A DNA stretch of 64,000 bases, from NCBI GenBank assembly GCA_963922205.1, contig CAWUHX010000071.1, positions 186,001 through 250,000 on the forward strand, in the 5' to 3' direction. The stretch's first letter is position 1; the number at the start of each line of letters is the position of its first letter. Below are positions 25,101-38,300 of the stretch, in pieces. A program made the position numbers and the translations under genes. Source of the stretch: Romanomermis culicivorax. Taxonomy: Eukaryota > Nematoda > Enoplea > Mermithida > Mermithidae. The notes beneath the pieces are model-generated. The model made no database searches. It had not been told where the DNA came from and worked only from the letters and a program-made list of their open reading frames with translations.

Positions 25101-27077
25101 CTGAAATGACAGCTTCAACGAATCGGAGGAAGATTTTTTTTTCACGGCCGATAAGAAAACAAAGTGAACTTTTTTATCAAAAGTCGACAATCACCATTTC
25201 GATTCTATGATTTTGGCCTCACCTTCATTGTGAAAGAATCTGGTGGTTTTGATACACCATAAAGCGTTTTATGACGACTACAATTTAGAAGTAAATGATC
25301 TGTAGTACAATTTTGAAAGTACGTTATTTTTTGATGATATATAATACTGTAATTAAAATTGTTCAGGTTGGGAACGTTTTATTCAGTATTTGTTCTTATC
25401 CTGAAAAATTCACAATGAAGTTCATGTAAGCAATTTTGAAAGCAGCATTCACCCATTTTTTTTTGATTTGGAGGCAGTCTATAAAAACAGACTACAAATT
25501 TTTTGACAATTGTTCAAAAATTGTCTCAATAAATGCCGATCTAACGAAAATATTGTAAATCTACCAGCTTGTGTGCGGGTTTCTTGGCAGTTATTGTGGC
25601 GTTTCTTTGAGTATTATGATTCCGTCTTGTTGTTGCTAACTAATGCTACTTATTGCAGCTTATTCCAAGTAAGAATAACTGCCAGATAGCTCTGTCTCAA
25701 CTCTCAACTCATAAATATGTCAAAGTACCATGCTTTTAAGGACCAAGGAAAAGTGATGAAAATTTTTCACATGGAAAACACAAAACGTCTGTCTTTCTTA
25801 CGTGGAATGGATGGTCTATAAGTGTAAATTCAGAAATCATACGTATTATAGAGCATTCGATAATCCTCAATAGCCTGAGTAATGTTACACTGATTATTTG
25901 TGCCACATAGGCTTTCTTTATCTTGAAATTCGCTCAACTTTGCTAATAAATAGAGAATTTACCTATACCTGACCTCTAGAACTATAAAAGGTATAGACTA
26001 GCGAAAAATCATATTCGACAAAAATCGCCTAGAAAACAGTCTGATCTCACACCATTTTCGGTCTGTGAGCTACTGAACTTCGTCAAAGTTCAGAACTATG
26101 TATTTCATAGGGCATCAGAGATGAACGCTTCTTCTAATGGGCATTATTGTAGTGCTCACTATCATGTGTCTAAGGCACGTTTCAGCATCATTTAGTTTTT
26201 CCTCGTTGCTAAGATCGGGTGTAGGCGAACTTACCACTGTAAACCACATTTATACTAATTTAAATGTAAATACGGCCTATAGACAAAAAAGATTATCGTA
26301 ACATTACTCGCACCTACCTACGAACTGTCCAATATACTCTTAAATATTCGGAATTTAAACTTGAAGACCTTCCTCGTTAGAATACTTGCAAATGAGTTGA
26401 AAAACATGTCTTGTTATATGCTTTAATAATTTCTGAACCACGCGTCATGTGGAACTGAAAATCTGTGAACCCACATGAACATTTGAATAGCAATTAAAAC
26501 TTTTTAAATCAAGAATTCTATGTATAATCTTCGAGTAAAAGGATTTTTAAAATAATATTTTTTGTCCTTTTTAGGTACATGTAGAGACTGTAAACACATC
26601 AACTTTTCACGAAACGATGCCCAAAAAATATTACATATTTAAATTCCGAGGCAGCGATAAGACTTAGTGTAATACTGTAATTTATTTATTGATCTTTAGT
26701 GTATCTTTCTGAGATCAGACATGATCTGTTTCCGGAAAAAAATTACGAATCATTGTAGTTTGTTGTATTCTAGAAATTCGGCAATTAACGGTCAGCATAC
26801 GAAATTTTTGCATCCCGATAATCAGCAGCATCGTCAACATTTCAATAGCAGCTTTTCGAGCAAGAACGACGAAAGGAACTTGTCGCCTCGCGATCAACGT
26901 AACTATTCGATGTCGCCGAAAAATCCGCAAATTTCTCGACAAATTTCGATCAACGATTCAGAATCGGCCAGTCCAACGTCGTCGGTCGTCGCCGATGACC
27001 AAAATCAATGCAGCAAAGATTCTATAATCTATAGAAATTCAGCCAAAGCCTATTGTCCAACTGATAGCAGAATATGA
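18583..27077 (+). CDS. Tachykinin-type neuropeptide receptor (class A GPCR), 6 exons
   Basis: Seven-transmembrane receptor for a tachykinin-like peptide, acting at the plasma membrane of neurons or target cells. Exons: 18583-19124, 21704-21922, 22482-22626, 23425-23624, 23823-23963, 26774-27077; phases agree and give 516 residues. Extracellular N-terminus has N-glycosylation sites NLS (8) and NCS (55). TM1 near 82-106 (GGNALVIW), TM2 NLSLADA, TM3 ending in the DRY motif (180-182) followed by FALVRPLKR, TM5 YLLPL, then AKRK|VVKMMM into TM6 ICWLPYHLYF, and TM7 WLAMSSTIVNPFVYCYMN, then FRMGFK. CWLPYH, WLAMSST and RPLKR are typical of tachykinin receptors. A Ser/Asn-rich cytoplasmic tail follows. 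The start at 18583 sits one base after a TTATTTCAG acceptor; an ATG at 18565 would add six residues. Ligand identity is inferred from family resemblance. Confidence 0.93.
21704..22626 (+). CDS. Receptor exons 2 and 3: second intracellular loop to third loop
   Basis: Exon 2 (21704-21922) encodes TM4 and extracellular loop 2, including the Cys expected to pair with TM3 (VVCFSDNYPDGD). Exon 3 (22482-22626) encodes TM5 and the basic loop ending AKRK. Junctions are CA|AG-GTGCAG to TTTTCAG and AAG|GTTAGA. Confidence 0.9.
23425..23963 (+). CDS. Receptor exons 4 and 5: TM6, TM7 and helix 8
   Basis: Exon 4 (23425-23624) carries CWLPYH and NPFVY; exon 5 (23823-23963) carries FRMGFKCALRFLPC, with the palmitoylation-type Cys pair typical after helix 8. 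If the last intron is retained, translation stops at TAG 23965-23967, giving a receptor about 100 residues shorter. Confidence 0.9.
25265..25495. repeat. TAGTCTG-family MITE copy inside receptor intron 5
   Basis: Right end GGCAGTCTATAAAAACAGACT matches the family terminus; the body is diverged. A weaker copy is visible at 19985-20165 in the large first intron, and another at 26398-26590 (CACGCGTCATGTGGAACTGA). Confidence 0.5.
26030..26345 (+). repeat. Interspersed repeat family B (GGCGAACTT / TAACATTA), copy 1
   Basis: Shares ordered blocks with 29115-29410 and, inverted, with 33845-34080: CTCACACCATTTTCGGTCTGTG, a TTTCAGCAT block, CTCGTTGCT, GGCGAACTT, AAAAAAGATTA and a GCTATAACAC block. 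No termini defined; noncoding. Confidence 0.6.
26774..27077 (+). CDS. Receptor exon 6: cytoplasmic tail
   Basis: The TGTATTCTAG acceptor leaves one base, which completes the Arg codon begun at 23963, so phase fits. The 101-residue tail is rich in Ser, Asn, Gln and Pro (SPRDQR, SMSPKNP, SESASPTSS), as expected for a phosphorylated arrestin-binding tail. It ends at TGA 27075-27077. The link to exon 5 rests on phase, orientation and composition, as tails are not conserved. Confidence 0.7.
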
Positions 27078-28869
27078 TGATAAAATGATCATTCCAATCC
27101 GGCATTATTTCATTGTTTACGTGAAATTTTTTATGTTCATATTTTGTTCATGAATGTTTTATTTTAAAATTTACTATCAAATGCTATAAGGTCTTGATCG
27201 GTAATACCTGCACAAAAGTCACTTCAGCATGCAGCCCGTGTACCATACAGTAAGACGTTTAGTGATGAGCAAGGATGTACAGCTTGGAAAACTCATCATC
27301 AGCATTTACCAAAACTTATGAAATCACGGTTATTATTGTAGCAGACCACAGTTAGTTGTGGAAAATGGCACAAATCCTTGTTTTTGGTCTCCAGGTGCAA
27401 ATTCCAATCGTTCTCCTTGTGTTCCGTACTCAAATTTCTCTAAATGTAATGAGCAGTTCGTTTATTCAGCGTCTCAGCACAGCACACACTGGAGGTTGTA
27501 AAACGTGCGTTCCGTAGATGTTTTGAAGTCAAAGCATAGAATTCTCGTCAAAGCATAGAATTCCGATCCTCCGTGATAGCCTACAGTTCCAAAACAGTGC
27601 AAAAACCTTCTTGATATTTGCGGTTCTAGTATACAAAGGATTCCTATTTAGTTCTAATTTATAACAAAGTTTTACCTTTCGAAATTCCTGAAATCACGTT
27701 AGACGATTTTTTCACGGTTTTTGCACTAATTATTCAAGTTCCAGTGTAATGTAGGTCCACGGGAGAAAACGATAATTACAGTGGTATTATTATTTTGAGA
27801 TTTCAGAATTTATACTTGGATATCTCCTCTGGGGCCCGATGCATAATTGTTAGCTGTACCAGCAGTGCAGTAGTAATACTGAACTCGCAATCGGTAGAAG
27901 TTGTAACATAGAAGTCTATTGCATAAAACACTGCTGACACCATAATTACGCATTGGACGCCTGGTCAGGATTTTTCTTCTAATGTGGAGCGTGCAGAATA
28001 AATTCACGTTATCAGCTTGTATGAAAAGTTGACTTTTTCATGTCTGAACCCTCTGATCGTGAGTTATTGTTTAGTACATTTATTTAGGCGAACTTTGATG
28101 CGAATAAAACTGCAACTTATGTTGAGATGAGAAAATTCTTGACTGATTTTCCCAAATATTTGTAAATTGAAAATTGAGAAAAATTAGTCTGATTTTTATG
28201 TAACGTTTGTCTAAAAAAATGTCTTTAAAATCGTTTCTGTTGTAGAATTCTATACTCAAAGTATGTCTAGCAGCGAGATGGTTCGACTCAAAAAAATTTC
28301 AGCGTCGGTAGTTGGTTTGCCAAAAAATTTCGAAAATATGACCATAGAACTTTTTTTCCATTTTCTTTTGATTCACAAGAATAATAGATAACAGACTACA
28401 GAACTGTCATTAAAATTATTAACACAAGGCGTTTACGGAGGAATTTTTTAGTCAATAAATCGTTCCATGTTAGTAATTGAATAGACGCAAGAACTTCCAG
28501 TCCTATGTGGCATACTGTGTAGTCAAAAGATCGTAAAAATGTAGCACTTTTGCTTTTTGCTTTTATTTCAAGAAAAATAGACCATGGTTTCATACGACAT
28601 CCCATGTTGTGATGCGTCCATAGATCCTCCCTCGTTATTGTTATCTGCATATTTGCTCAATATCCCACCGCAAATATTGCAGCCACTTGAGCAATCAATC
28701 AATAAACGAAAGCAATATGCAATAAAAAGTTAAAAGAAGCACTGAAATGTCATTTTGATGACGTCGGCAACGTGAGCCGATTCATTTATAATTGATAGGA
28801 GAGTATTTCAAGACTTTACGTGGCTACATTCGTGCGGACGTCACACCTATTTTACTCACCTTACTGCCA
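27078..28869. other. Intergenic region between receptor and astacin genes
   Basis: The receptor (plus) and the astacin gene (minus) converge here, leaving about 1.8 kb. The only structure recognised is a reverse TAGTCTG-family copy at 28385-28585 (ending next to ACAGACTACAG). A Cys-containing minus-strand frame at 27810-28007 is downstream of the astacin stop and has no recognised similarity. Confidence 0.5.
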
Positions 28870-28875
28870 TTTATT
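28870..28875 (-). terminator. Polyadenylation signal of the astacin gene
   Basis: AATAAA on the minus strand about 70 bases after the TAA stop at 28943-28945, an ordinary distance for an animal 3' UTR. Confidence 0.6.
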
Positions 28876-28942
28876 TATATAAAAAGTGAAGGGAAAAGCT
28901 ACAAAATTAAACCCAGAAAAGTTGAGCACTAGAAAAATCTTT

Positions 28943-31900
28943 TTAGACGGCTTGCAATGTCACACTAAAACCTTTGGCGTTTTCATGATCGTCCGACGTG
29001 AATTTGATGACCATATTTTCGTCGTTGCTGGTGACGGTTTTTCGGCCACCGGTAGAAGATCCAGGTGTTAGGCTATTGCCACAATACCTGAATAAGAATG
29101 TTGAATTTTCTCACAGGGAGGCAGTATGATCCCGCACCACTTTCGATCTATGAGGTCTTGAACTTCATCAAAATTTATAATAGTGTACTTCACATAATTG
29201 TCATCTGTCTAATGCATGTTTCAGCATCTTTTTTAAACTTTCCCCGTTGCTGACAGGCGAACTTGCGATTTTGCAAATTTTGTGTAAGCATGTGAAGTTT
29301 AAGACGAAGCAAAAAAGATTAGTGTAAAATTATCCGCATGCCTATAAGCTACAGAACGCGCTATAACACAACATTTACGTATTTGGAATTTACACCTGGC
29401 GACCTGCGTTTATTGTCTTGATATGAGTTTTACTGGTTCCCTGATCCAGTGGGCATGATGTGAAATTGCCATGGCCACAGTTGTGCAAATTTCAGTGTGT
29501 ACAGGACACCAGCGGAGGAGTGTAGCCTGATGGTGCAACCAAAAGTGTTTGTTTCATTTTTGTATACCACTTCGGATATCTTCATCCATAAGTTCAAGTT
29601 GTTTGAGCAACAATAACCATTAACTCCGGCTCCCATGGGGATGCCACATTTTGAATGGAGTTTTACGACGAGGTGTATCATTTGGCGATGATGAAAACAT
29701 GATTGCTCTCAGAAATAAAATTTGATCGACAGATGTTGCACTTACAAAACTTCAAGTGGAATAATTACTGTGTGACCGATTCGAATATTTATTCTATCAT
29801 TTCATCAATTCTCAAAAAATATATGTGTAAACATTTCTTTTAGCGCACGTCTAATGTACTAAAGACTTGTGTGGCCAAAAGTTCATCTAACTGAATTTTC
29901 AGGGAGGATCAAGTTCAACGACTGTCGCCATTGGATATCTCAACTTTCACTTCATTTTTCTTTAGAATTCATATCTGAAGGTCATTTTGCTATTTAGTGA
30001 ACCAATTTCAATACCGCAGGTGAGATGATGCATCGCCTCGCCCATGTCTGACCAGGGCCGTTCTTAGGGTTTTAGCGGCCCTGGGCGAACTCAGGTTTAG
30101 CGGCCCTCATTTTTTCCAATAATTATTATACACCGTCCCATTTTCAGGTAGTAGATGATTCGCTACTTTACAGACTTTAGAATATCTAAAAATGACGCAT
30201 AATTCCATTATTACATGATTTTATTATAACACATTTTTGAACCGACTGAATGACTACAACAGGTCTTTCAACTCTGTGCATGCTCATGCATCATAAACGA
30301 CATTACACAGCATATAACTTATATGTAATGCAACGTCTGCACACACCTCCATAAAACACCAAAGTGACTAAGTGTAGAGCGGTTTTTTCAAATGGAGTTC
30401 CCAGGTTTTGCACGTCTTTTTTTCCAGAATATTCCAGGGTTTTTTCAGAACAAAATTCAATTATTGCTACATAGAATAGTTCAAAAGTGTATACAGGACA
30501 GAGACCTGAGCAATGCGCTGATATTTTCAATTGCCGCAAACAGACAAGAACACAAAAACATCAACTAGAAATCAACCATTTTTTATAAATTTGGTTGAAA
30601 CAGCAGAAATCAAATCAGTTTTGAACTAAAAAAGACAAGTAAAATTTAGAAATCATTCAACCACCAAAAAAGAGAGATTCTTTGACAAGCAAAAACTTTT
30701 TTCATTGCACCGTACTAACCAGAAGCTGTAAACATGTATAACATTATAAAGCAGACATGATAATAAAAAATTACTGTTTTTCCGGAAATAAATTTTCTTC
30801 AGTATTAGATAATTTAATTTCAAGTGCAACATTTTTTCGTTTCAGTAGCTGTCTATTTTCTTCAAGTAATTATGTTTTAACTGTTTGATGGCTTTTTTGT
30901 GTCGAGAGTTGTTTTTTACCACTCTTGGCAAAAAGAAGCGCATAGTGGAAAAAACAGGTGCTTCACAAAATTGTATAATTTGTGTGTCCCGATGCACATT
31001 CCATAATTGTGTGGACTGCAAAGCTCCCAAACTTTTTCTCAAATAAGACAGATTTCTTTAAAACACGTTTCTACTCAAAAAAGCTGATATAGCTGCTGTT
31101 TCTAAACAAAATATCATTTTAAAAAACTGATCTGAAATTGTAAGACTTCTGCGCCATCATGCAGTCGACCACCAGATAAGGAAACAAGTTGGAACTAAAT
31201 GTGATATTCATACCTGTAATTGGAGGAAGGGTTTGGGAACTTAGTCAACCCTATACCCAAGCCCCTTCCAAACGCGGAAAAATGAGCAAAAATTGGGAAA
31301 AAGTACCTTTTTTGGGAAAATTTTCTATTTTTTTTCCGATTTTTCAACCCCCGTCGAACCTCTTACAGGTACGTTGATACCGAAAAATTCCTTTTATAAG
31401 CAGAACAGTTAACATTTGAAACAAAAACTCAAATAATTTTCGCCAGTAATGATCGGCTATATGAAGCTTTATAAAAAATTGATTTGGTACAAACGTAAAT
31501 TCACTGCCCTTTTTGATCATGCGTGGTAAAATATAAAATTCTGATATGAAATGTATAGTATATGTATGATTCTTTTGTGTACCGCTAACTATTGGTTTTT
31601 TTTCATTTATTTTTATTATGTTCTTTGTTTCCTTTTGTTAAGCTGCTGCAATTATAATATTATTACTCTTATTTTTAAACATATTTTTTCAGTGCACTGT
31701 AACTATACTCCATTCATCATCAAGTGATCGATGCAGCGATTGGAGTTTCGGCAAACGCTGCTTCACTGGAGATCAGGAAAAGAATTTTGATAATCTGTCA
31801 TTGAAAAGAGTGATCATCAAAGTGTCTGTATCATGAAGGACAAATTTATTGAAAAGAGTAAACAAGCCTTCCATAATTTTGATTAAAAGTTTGGATGCGA

Positions 31901-34900
31901 CATCGCTGCATCAATCATTTCAAAACGAACCGAGTATTTGGAAAATTTTCAAAATCAAGAAAAATATAATTTCCTGAAATTCGTTTCAATTTCATTATGT
32001 ACAAAACATTAATGCCACACGAGGCATCTCTCATAGGAGTATTATGCTTTAGCTGCTCTTCGATCAGAACAGTAAATCATATTGTATTACTAGCTCCAAG
32101 TATCTAGAAATATTAACTAAAAGTAAGCTTCCAAAATGTTTCTTAATGTACATTAATGATAACTTTATAACAACCATCAAGTTGGCAACGTAATAATATC
32201 AGCAGCAATTACGCTTCAAAAAACGTTAAATATTAATTATAGACGAAATAGATCTACAGATGTACTAAGAATGTTAATCGAGTAATAATTCTAGACTTCC
32301 TATCTACACTATGCAAATTTGGCTTATGATGCAATGATTCGAGTCCATCTTGCGATAAAAACAACTACATCAACAATCTATAGTCTGTTTTCCTTGAAAC
32401 GCTTCTAAATAACTAAAGTGGAAAGCAAGTAGCATTTCAGATTTTCACGATTTTTTGATAAATAATACATCATATAGGTCTGGAAATTTCTGAGCATACA
32501 GGCATCGCCTTTAACAATTTTTCGAATGAAAAATTTTATGGTAAAAGCCCTACGTAAACGATTTAGACGACAGTACTGATTTGTGTCACTTTCCTATTTG
32601 GAAGCATTTTATAAAAAACAGACTATAAATCGAAAGTCCCTGACTTTTCCATGTCTTCTAGGTTGATGGACACCCCACTAATAGCAAAAGAATTTAACAA
32701 ACTGGCACCAAAATTGTGGAGTACTGTTTGCATACAATAATAGGAAATTTTATCGAGGGCCGTTAAAAAGTCATTCTTCAAGCATAGACATCTTTAGCAG
32801 TCCTGGGCGGCCGCACAGTTCGCCCCTCTAAGAACGGCCCTGTGTCTTATTGTGGCTTTAATCCTGCTAGGATAGAAATTAAAAACTCTCGACCTCATAT
32901 CCTCAGGATGATTCGTTGCTGCCGCGCAAATCGACTTTCTAATTTCCAAATAATCGTAACACCCGTCGTCGTCAGCCGTTTCGAGCATAAAGTCATCAAC
33001 AGTTGCTTTCACTCGCATTCCTTTGGGAGCCTGAATGTGAAGATGCGTAGCACGAAAGCAGCAAATCCCAAATCTAATGTCAGTCACAAAAATTTGAACA
33101 AAATTTCGAATAAATGACTTAGGGCCCAAATCAACACCTTTGGCTACATACAAAAGTTTCAATACTGACGTTAATGGAATCACGAAGACATGCGGGTCAT
33201 AGTTATTATAGTCTATTCATTTTCCAATGAGCCCCCGAAAGCAAAATAATCCGTAGGAATCAGTGAGCAGAAATTTTTTTTCACAACTTGTTCGTCTAAC
33301 TGCCACAGTTAACTTGAGAAAAAATGAGCCAGTTCCGTATACGTCGGTTGTTTGCTATGAACATCTTCTACAGGCCGAGGTTATTTAGAAAAAATTAACT
33401 ACAGATCACTTACTGCAATTGTTCCAGACTGTCAAGTGTGTTTTCCACAGTCAGCTCAGCCGCACTTTGTAGCTGTACTTTGTTCATTTACTTTAATTAA
33501 GTTCGTTTTGGTGCCAATTCTGCACTCATCATTAGACAAAGATCTATCAATTGCCCACTTACCGTACAAATGCTTCCACATTAATGGAGACTCTCCAGGT
33601 GTGTTTTTGAAATGCTTGTAAATATCAGAAGTGGTAATCAAGTACTACTTCATATTTTTACCTTTTCCTGCTAAATCACGTGTCATATAAGACTGGAAAT
33701 TTATGAGCCTATTCAGCTAACGCTTTTCATTTTTTGAGCAAAAAATCCTACAGTGAAAGCTATTTGTAAACGACCAAGAGGGCGGTATTTATTTTTTGGA
33801 ATTTTTCTATTTACAAGCAATAAAAACAGACTATATATGTATGCGAATAAAGTTACTCTAATCTTTTTAGCCAATAGGCCATATTTACACTAAAATGTGC
33901 ATAAATGTGGTTTACAGTCGTAAATTCGCCTGTGCTCGATATCAGCAACGGGGAAAGTTTAAGGTGCTGCAGAGACACGCATTATACAGATACTATACTA
34001 TACAGATGAGTTCAAGTGCTCACAGATCGGAAATTGTGCGAGCGCATATTGTCTTCCTGTGAGAAACTTTTCCGTTACCAGCAAGTTTTATCGAATATGA
34101 TTTTCTACTTTTTTTGGTATGAGTAAACTTTCCATTTTTAGCACATTTATGCAAATTTCAGCGTATGGGCCTTTGGTCAAACGTGGTTAGTGCAACACGT
34201 TCAGTCATACATATAAACGAGCTCCATTCAAAAACAAAATTCGAATTTTTTGTCTGAAAATTTCAAAAAATGGTCCAAAAAATTTTTTGTTTAAACAAAC
34301 ATAACAATATCGATATTTTCGACCATTTTTTGTTCAATAATCACGATTTTCTAAAAAACTGACATTTTCCATTTTTCATGAGGAGTGGGTTCCTATGGTT
34401 GCCACGTGGCTAGGTCCTATGGCACTTTACCCTCAATCACAAGTATTATTCAGGCTGCTGTCGGTTATCAAACGCGCTATAACACGTCTAATTACATAAT
34501 TTACTCTTGGAGACCCTCGCTCTTTCGTGGCCTTAATAGTATACTACGTTAAGTCTTTTCACAAAAAAATTTGGTTTTAACTATTGAACGGCTTGATGAA
34601 ATCCTGATGAAAACTATGCCAATTTACTCGACCCAATTTTTAAAGGCAAAAGGAAATATAGACTAAAGAACCCACAAGCGAAGCAAGCCCAGCCTTCCCT
34701 GATTCTTCGCAATGAGGAGCAATAATAATTTTAACTTTGAACAGAAAAGTGGAACATGATTCCTGACTTGATTACTGTAACTTATTATTTTGTGGTAATA
34801 CTGGACAACCGTGTATATCGTATTAGATCACAGATGATATAATAGGCGGCCTTAAGCGGAGTTTCGGTTTCATTTGGTAGCAAATGAAAGCAAAAAATAA

Positions 34901-35333
34901 TCAATGGAAGACAATAAATACTGACAGAGCGAGAAAAATGGAACAATGGACTGGTTTGTTTGGGAAAATAGAAATTTACAGAAGCAATTCTTAAACTGAA
35001 CCCTGAAGAACTGTATCACGACCAACGTATCATACAAAACATTGATCTGTAAGGGATGGCAAAAACTTTCAATCAAAATTTTTGCGAATGTTTTCACAAA
35101 TTCAATAAGTAATTTTTAGGCTAACTGTTCAATTTTTACCAAAATTTCTCTGCACAGCAGATTAATTATCAAGATAGAAAATCGAGTAATTATTAATGTT
35201 TCAACAGTCTGACTTACTCTAATCCACCAAATGCATAAGGAGTTGTAACCATATTCGCGGGGGTAATTGGGAGACGTAATTTTTTGTTGGATCCCACTTT
35301 GTAGATCAATAACCTTTCCGCATGTCAAGTGTC
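28943..35333 (-). CDS. Astacin gene exons 16-18: C-terminal CUB domain
   Basis: Exon 16 (35333-35218): TCGKVIDLQSG, TSPNYPREYGYNSLCIWWIR. Exon 17 (33030-32894): APKGMRVKATVDDFML, DDDGCYDYLEIRK. Exon 18 (29087-28943): YCGNSLTPG, TSNDENMVIKFTSDD, NAKGFSVTLQAV, stop. Together they make one CUB of normal length with both Cys pairs. The exon 17 donor is read as ATGAG|GTCGAG (phase 2); AGAAA|GTCGAT upstream is also phase 2 and would remove 13 residues between LEIR and YCG. The last intron (3.8 kb) contains a hAT-like element. Confidence 0.88.
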
Positions 35334-38300
35334 CTGTAACAAAAAATGATCCTTACCCGACGGATTAGGCTACACTGAATGGACAAACGTACCATATTTG
35401 AGTGCATGATTAATATTTTCGCAAAATTTTCCCGTAGCAAATTTGGGGCATACACATTCGCAATTCGTAGGACTGTGATAGCCGCCATTGTAGCACCAGC
35501 CGTGGCAGTAGGAACGCTTCAGTTTTTCTGTGAAGCATAAAACATTGAGAATCTAATGTTCGAAAGAGCCTTGGGATTTAGAGAAATCTATAGGCAGATA
35601 TAATAAATCAGTATCGTATGCCAATATCTTCCTTCCCGAGTTGTGATTGCTACAGTCAACCTGGGATAGAAGATTACGCTGCAGCTTTATCATTTGCATG
35701 GGCATTTTCTGCTTTCTGAAGCTCTTTTGAAAAAAGTAAACTATTCGGAAAGGAGTCGAATTTTTTTACTAGTTTGATATGTACGTAAAAATCGGGACTG
35801 CGGAAAAATGCAATTTTTGAACAGCTTATAGAAATTGAAATATGACCCAAGGAAAAGACAACGTCACTTGAATTTAGTTTGACGCTGCACGTCTAAAAAT
35901 ACAGGTCTGGGAGTGTTCCCAAATCTACCTAAATCTTCACAAGACGAAAAGCATGGTTCATACGGCACAGAAGGATCTTTCGTATAACACCAAGGTCCGC
36001 CAGCCCATTTGTCGGGATTGCGACAAGACTCGTGATTTCCAAGACTAGTGTATCTGCAAATAATCTCTCGACATGCGGTTACGTGATTATAAGCATTGTG
36101 ACGTACCTGTGCTTTTGGGGATACTGAGTCGCCCAATTTTGACACGTTCGTCCGCTGATGGTCATCGTCAAGTTGCCATTGAAATTGACGTTCGGCAATT
36201 CGTTTTTGTTGAAGCAAGATTCTAAAAAATGCAAATTTAGATAGAAAAATCAGTAAAATGTCGTGTTGACCATTCGACCTTGGCAATAAATTCTATTGAT
36301 CAACGAAACATCACCGAACGCCGGCTCTTCTCTCTGACCCATTATAGTCTCCATGACAGGGTCTAACGGACAGATAGTCATGAGACCGTTGGTTGAAGAT
36401 GCCTGAAAAATATCCAAGTCAGCTGACATGACAATGCAAAAAATCATGATTGATTTTTTTAGAATAACCTTCAATTCGGAAAATAATGTGGCACTGCAAG
36501 AAAATTCTAGGAGCGAAAAAATAATTTGCTTCAAACTTTGGGCACGTCAGATTTGACATTAGCGATTCGGTAGTTCAAACTTAGAATCACATCATTCCGC
36601 AAATTTTGAGAAAAAATTATACAGTAAAAGCTTTTTATTTTCGACACGTAATTTACAAACGTTTCATTAAAAATATGGAAAATGGTGCGCAACAGAAACA
36701 TAATGAAGTGCAGATGATAATAAAAATTTAGTAGTTTCCAAAAGCTGGCCCGAAGAATGCCTTTTCAAAGAATACTGTATACTGCAGTAATCAAAAGTAA
36801 TATCCGGGAAGCGATCCTACATGTTACTACTACTAATAATACTACTAATACCGATAAAAATCCAATGTTCATTACTTAATTCCGCAACTTGAAAGGAAAG
36901 TTAATTTTGAACCCACAAGTTTTGTCATAGGGAAATGAATGGGTGAAGCCTAGTAAAGAAGATTTCAAGTTCAGCACTCCGAATTTGCTTCGAATAAAAT
37001 TATTATTAGAGTAAAGGCACACGAAACAGATTTTGCATACGCCTTTTATGCTGCAATAACTTGATTAGAATTTGTTGCAGACAGTGTTTTTTTGCATTAT
37101 GCAAAACTTTTTCCGCTCGTGTAAAACTTTAATAATCATTATTATTTATTGTGAAGCTCAGGCATGTCTACCTTCACTTATCACCATCGTCTTAAACGTA
37201 TTATTTCATGTCTAATTGGCGATTTTCAATATTATCATAGGTGGCGCGATAGCGTCAACCTATAATATACTTGGCCCCCAAATTTCATGTCCCACCCCTC
37301 TAGAGCAAAAACGGTAAGAACTAGAATCTTCGGGTTTTTTGCATAATTTCAGGCATATTGGCAAACTATGAGGTGCCTTTGGTCATTTCGCCTCTATCTG
37401 CAAGTGGTGCTCGGTGGGGCCCCAAAAACATGCAAAAACGCACTTTTTAAGGCCCCTCAGTTCCACCACGCCCAGCAATGGGTGTGCCATATCCATGCTT
37501 CATACTACGGCCTAAGCATCTTGGGGGTGCAATCTCAAATGCGATTTTTTATTTTTTTGAAATATGGCCTCAATTCAATTATATAGTGGTCCAAAATCCC
37601 GGAAAACGCCGAATTACCCAATTTTGTTATATAATACTTACGGCTTCAAAAAAAAATTTTTGCAGCATAATGCACCACTAATTTTTTTGCAGTTTCAATT
37701 GAACCTGTAGCCTTATTGGGATTTTTGGGTTGCAACGGTTTTCGACCACTGGGAATTTGATGGACGCGGTAACTTTACACGAAAAATTATCTCGGGTGTA
37801 AACAAGCGTATTTCCGTGATTTTTCAGTGGAGGGAGTTTTCGACCGCGGGGAATTCAATAGACGTCCTCACTTTACACAAAAAAATTATCTTGGGTGTAA
37901 ACAAGCGTATTGCCGTAATTTTCTTGTGGGGGGGGGGGGATTTTCGACCACGAGGAATTCAAAGAATGTGATCACTTTACACAAAAAAATTATCCCGTGT
38001 GTAAACAAGCGTATTTTTGTGATTTTTTTCTGGAAGAAGTTTTCGACCACGAGGATTTTTATGAATGCGATCACTTTACACGGAAACTTATCCCGGGCGT
38101 AAACAGACGTATTTTCGTGATTTTTCGGTGGACGGGGTTTTTGATCGCGGATGCATCATTTTACACGAAGCAAACTATCTGGGGTGTAAACAAGCATATT
38201 TTTGTGATTTTTTATGCAAGGAGTTTTTGACTGCGGGGAATTCAATGGATGAGTCACTTTACACAAAAAAATTATTCCGGATTTAACCAAGCCTATTTTC

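Larger units (their letters stand above)
30053..32842. mobile_element. hAT-like transposon (2.79 kb, non-autonomous) in the last astacin intron
   Basis: Left terminus CAGGGCCGTTCTTAG and right terminus its complement (CTAAGAACGGCCCTG), followed inside by GGGCGAAC on both sides. The flanking octamers are TGTCTGAC and TGTCTTAT, six of eight identical, consistent with a decayed 8-bp target duplication. No transposase frame is visible. Younger MITEs sit inside it (31210-31376, 31705-31935, 32378-32628), so it is old. It ends only 52 bp from the exon 17 donor. Confidence 0.75.

Noticed and set aside
29430-29681. Cys-containing minus-strand frame as an extra domain of the astacin gene
   Set aside because: The two CUB halves at 32894-33030 and 28943-29087 join in matching phase and give a complete CUB, leaving no room for it; no clear splice sites in phase.
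33456-33641. Overlapping frames as a CUB exon
   Set aside because: Exon 16 ends after CIWWIR and exon 17 begins APKGMRV, both phase 0, matching normal CUB spacing. The frame partly overlaps a MITE end.
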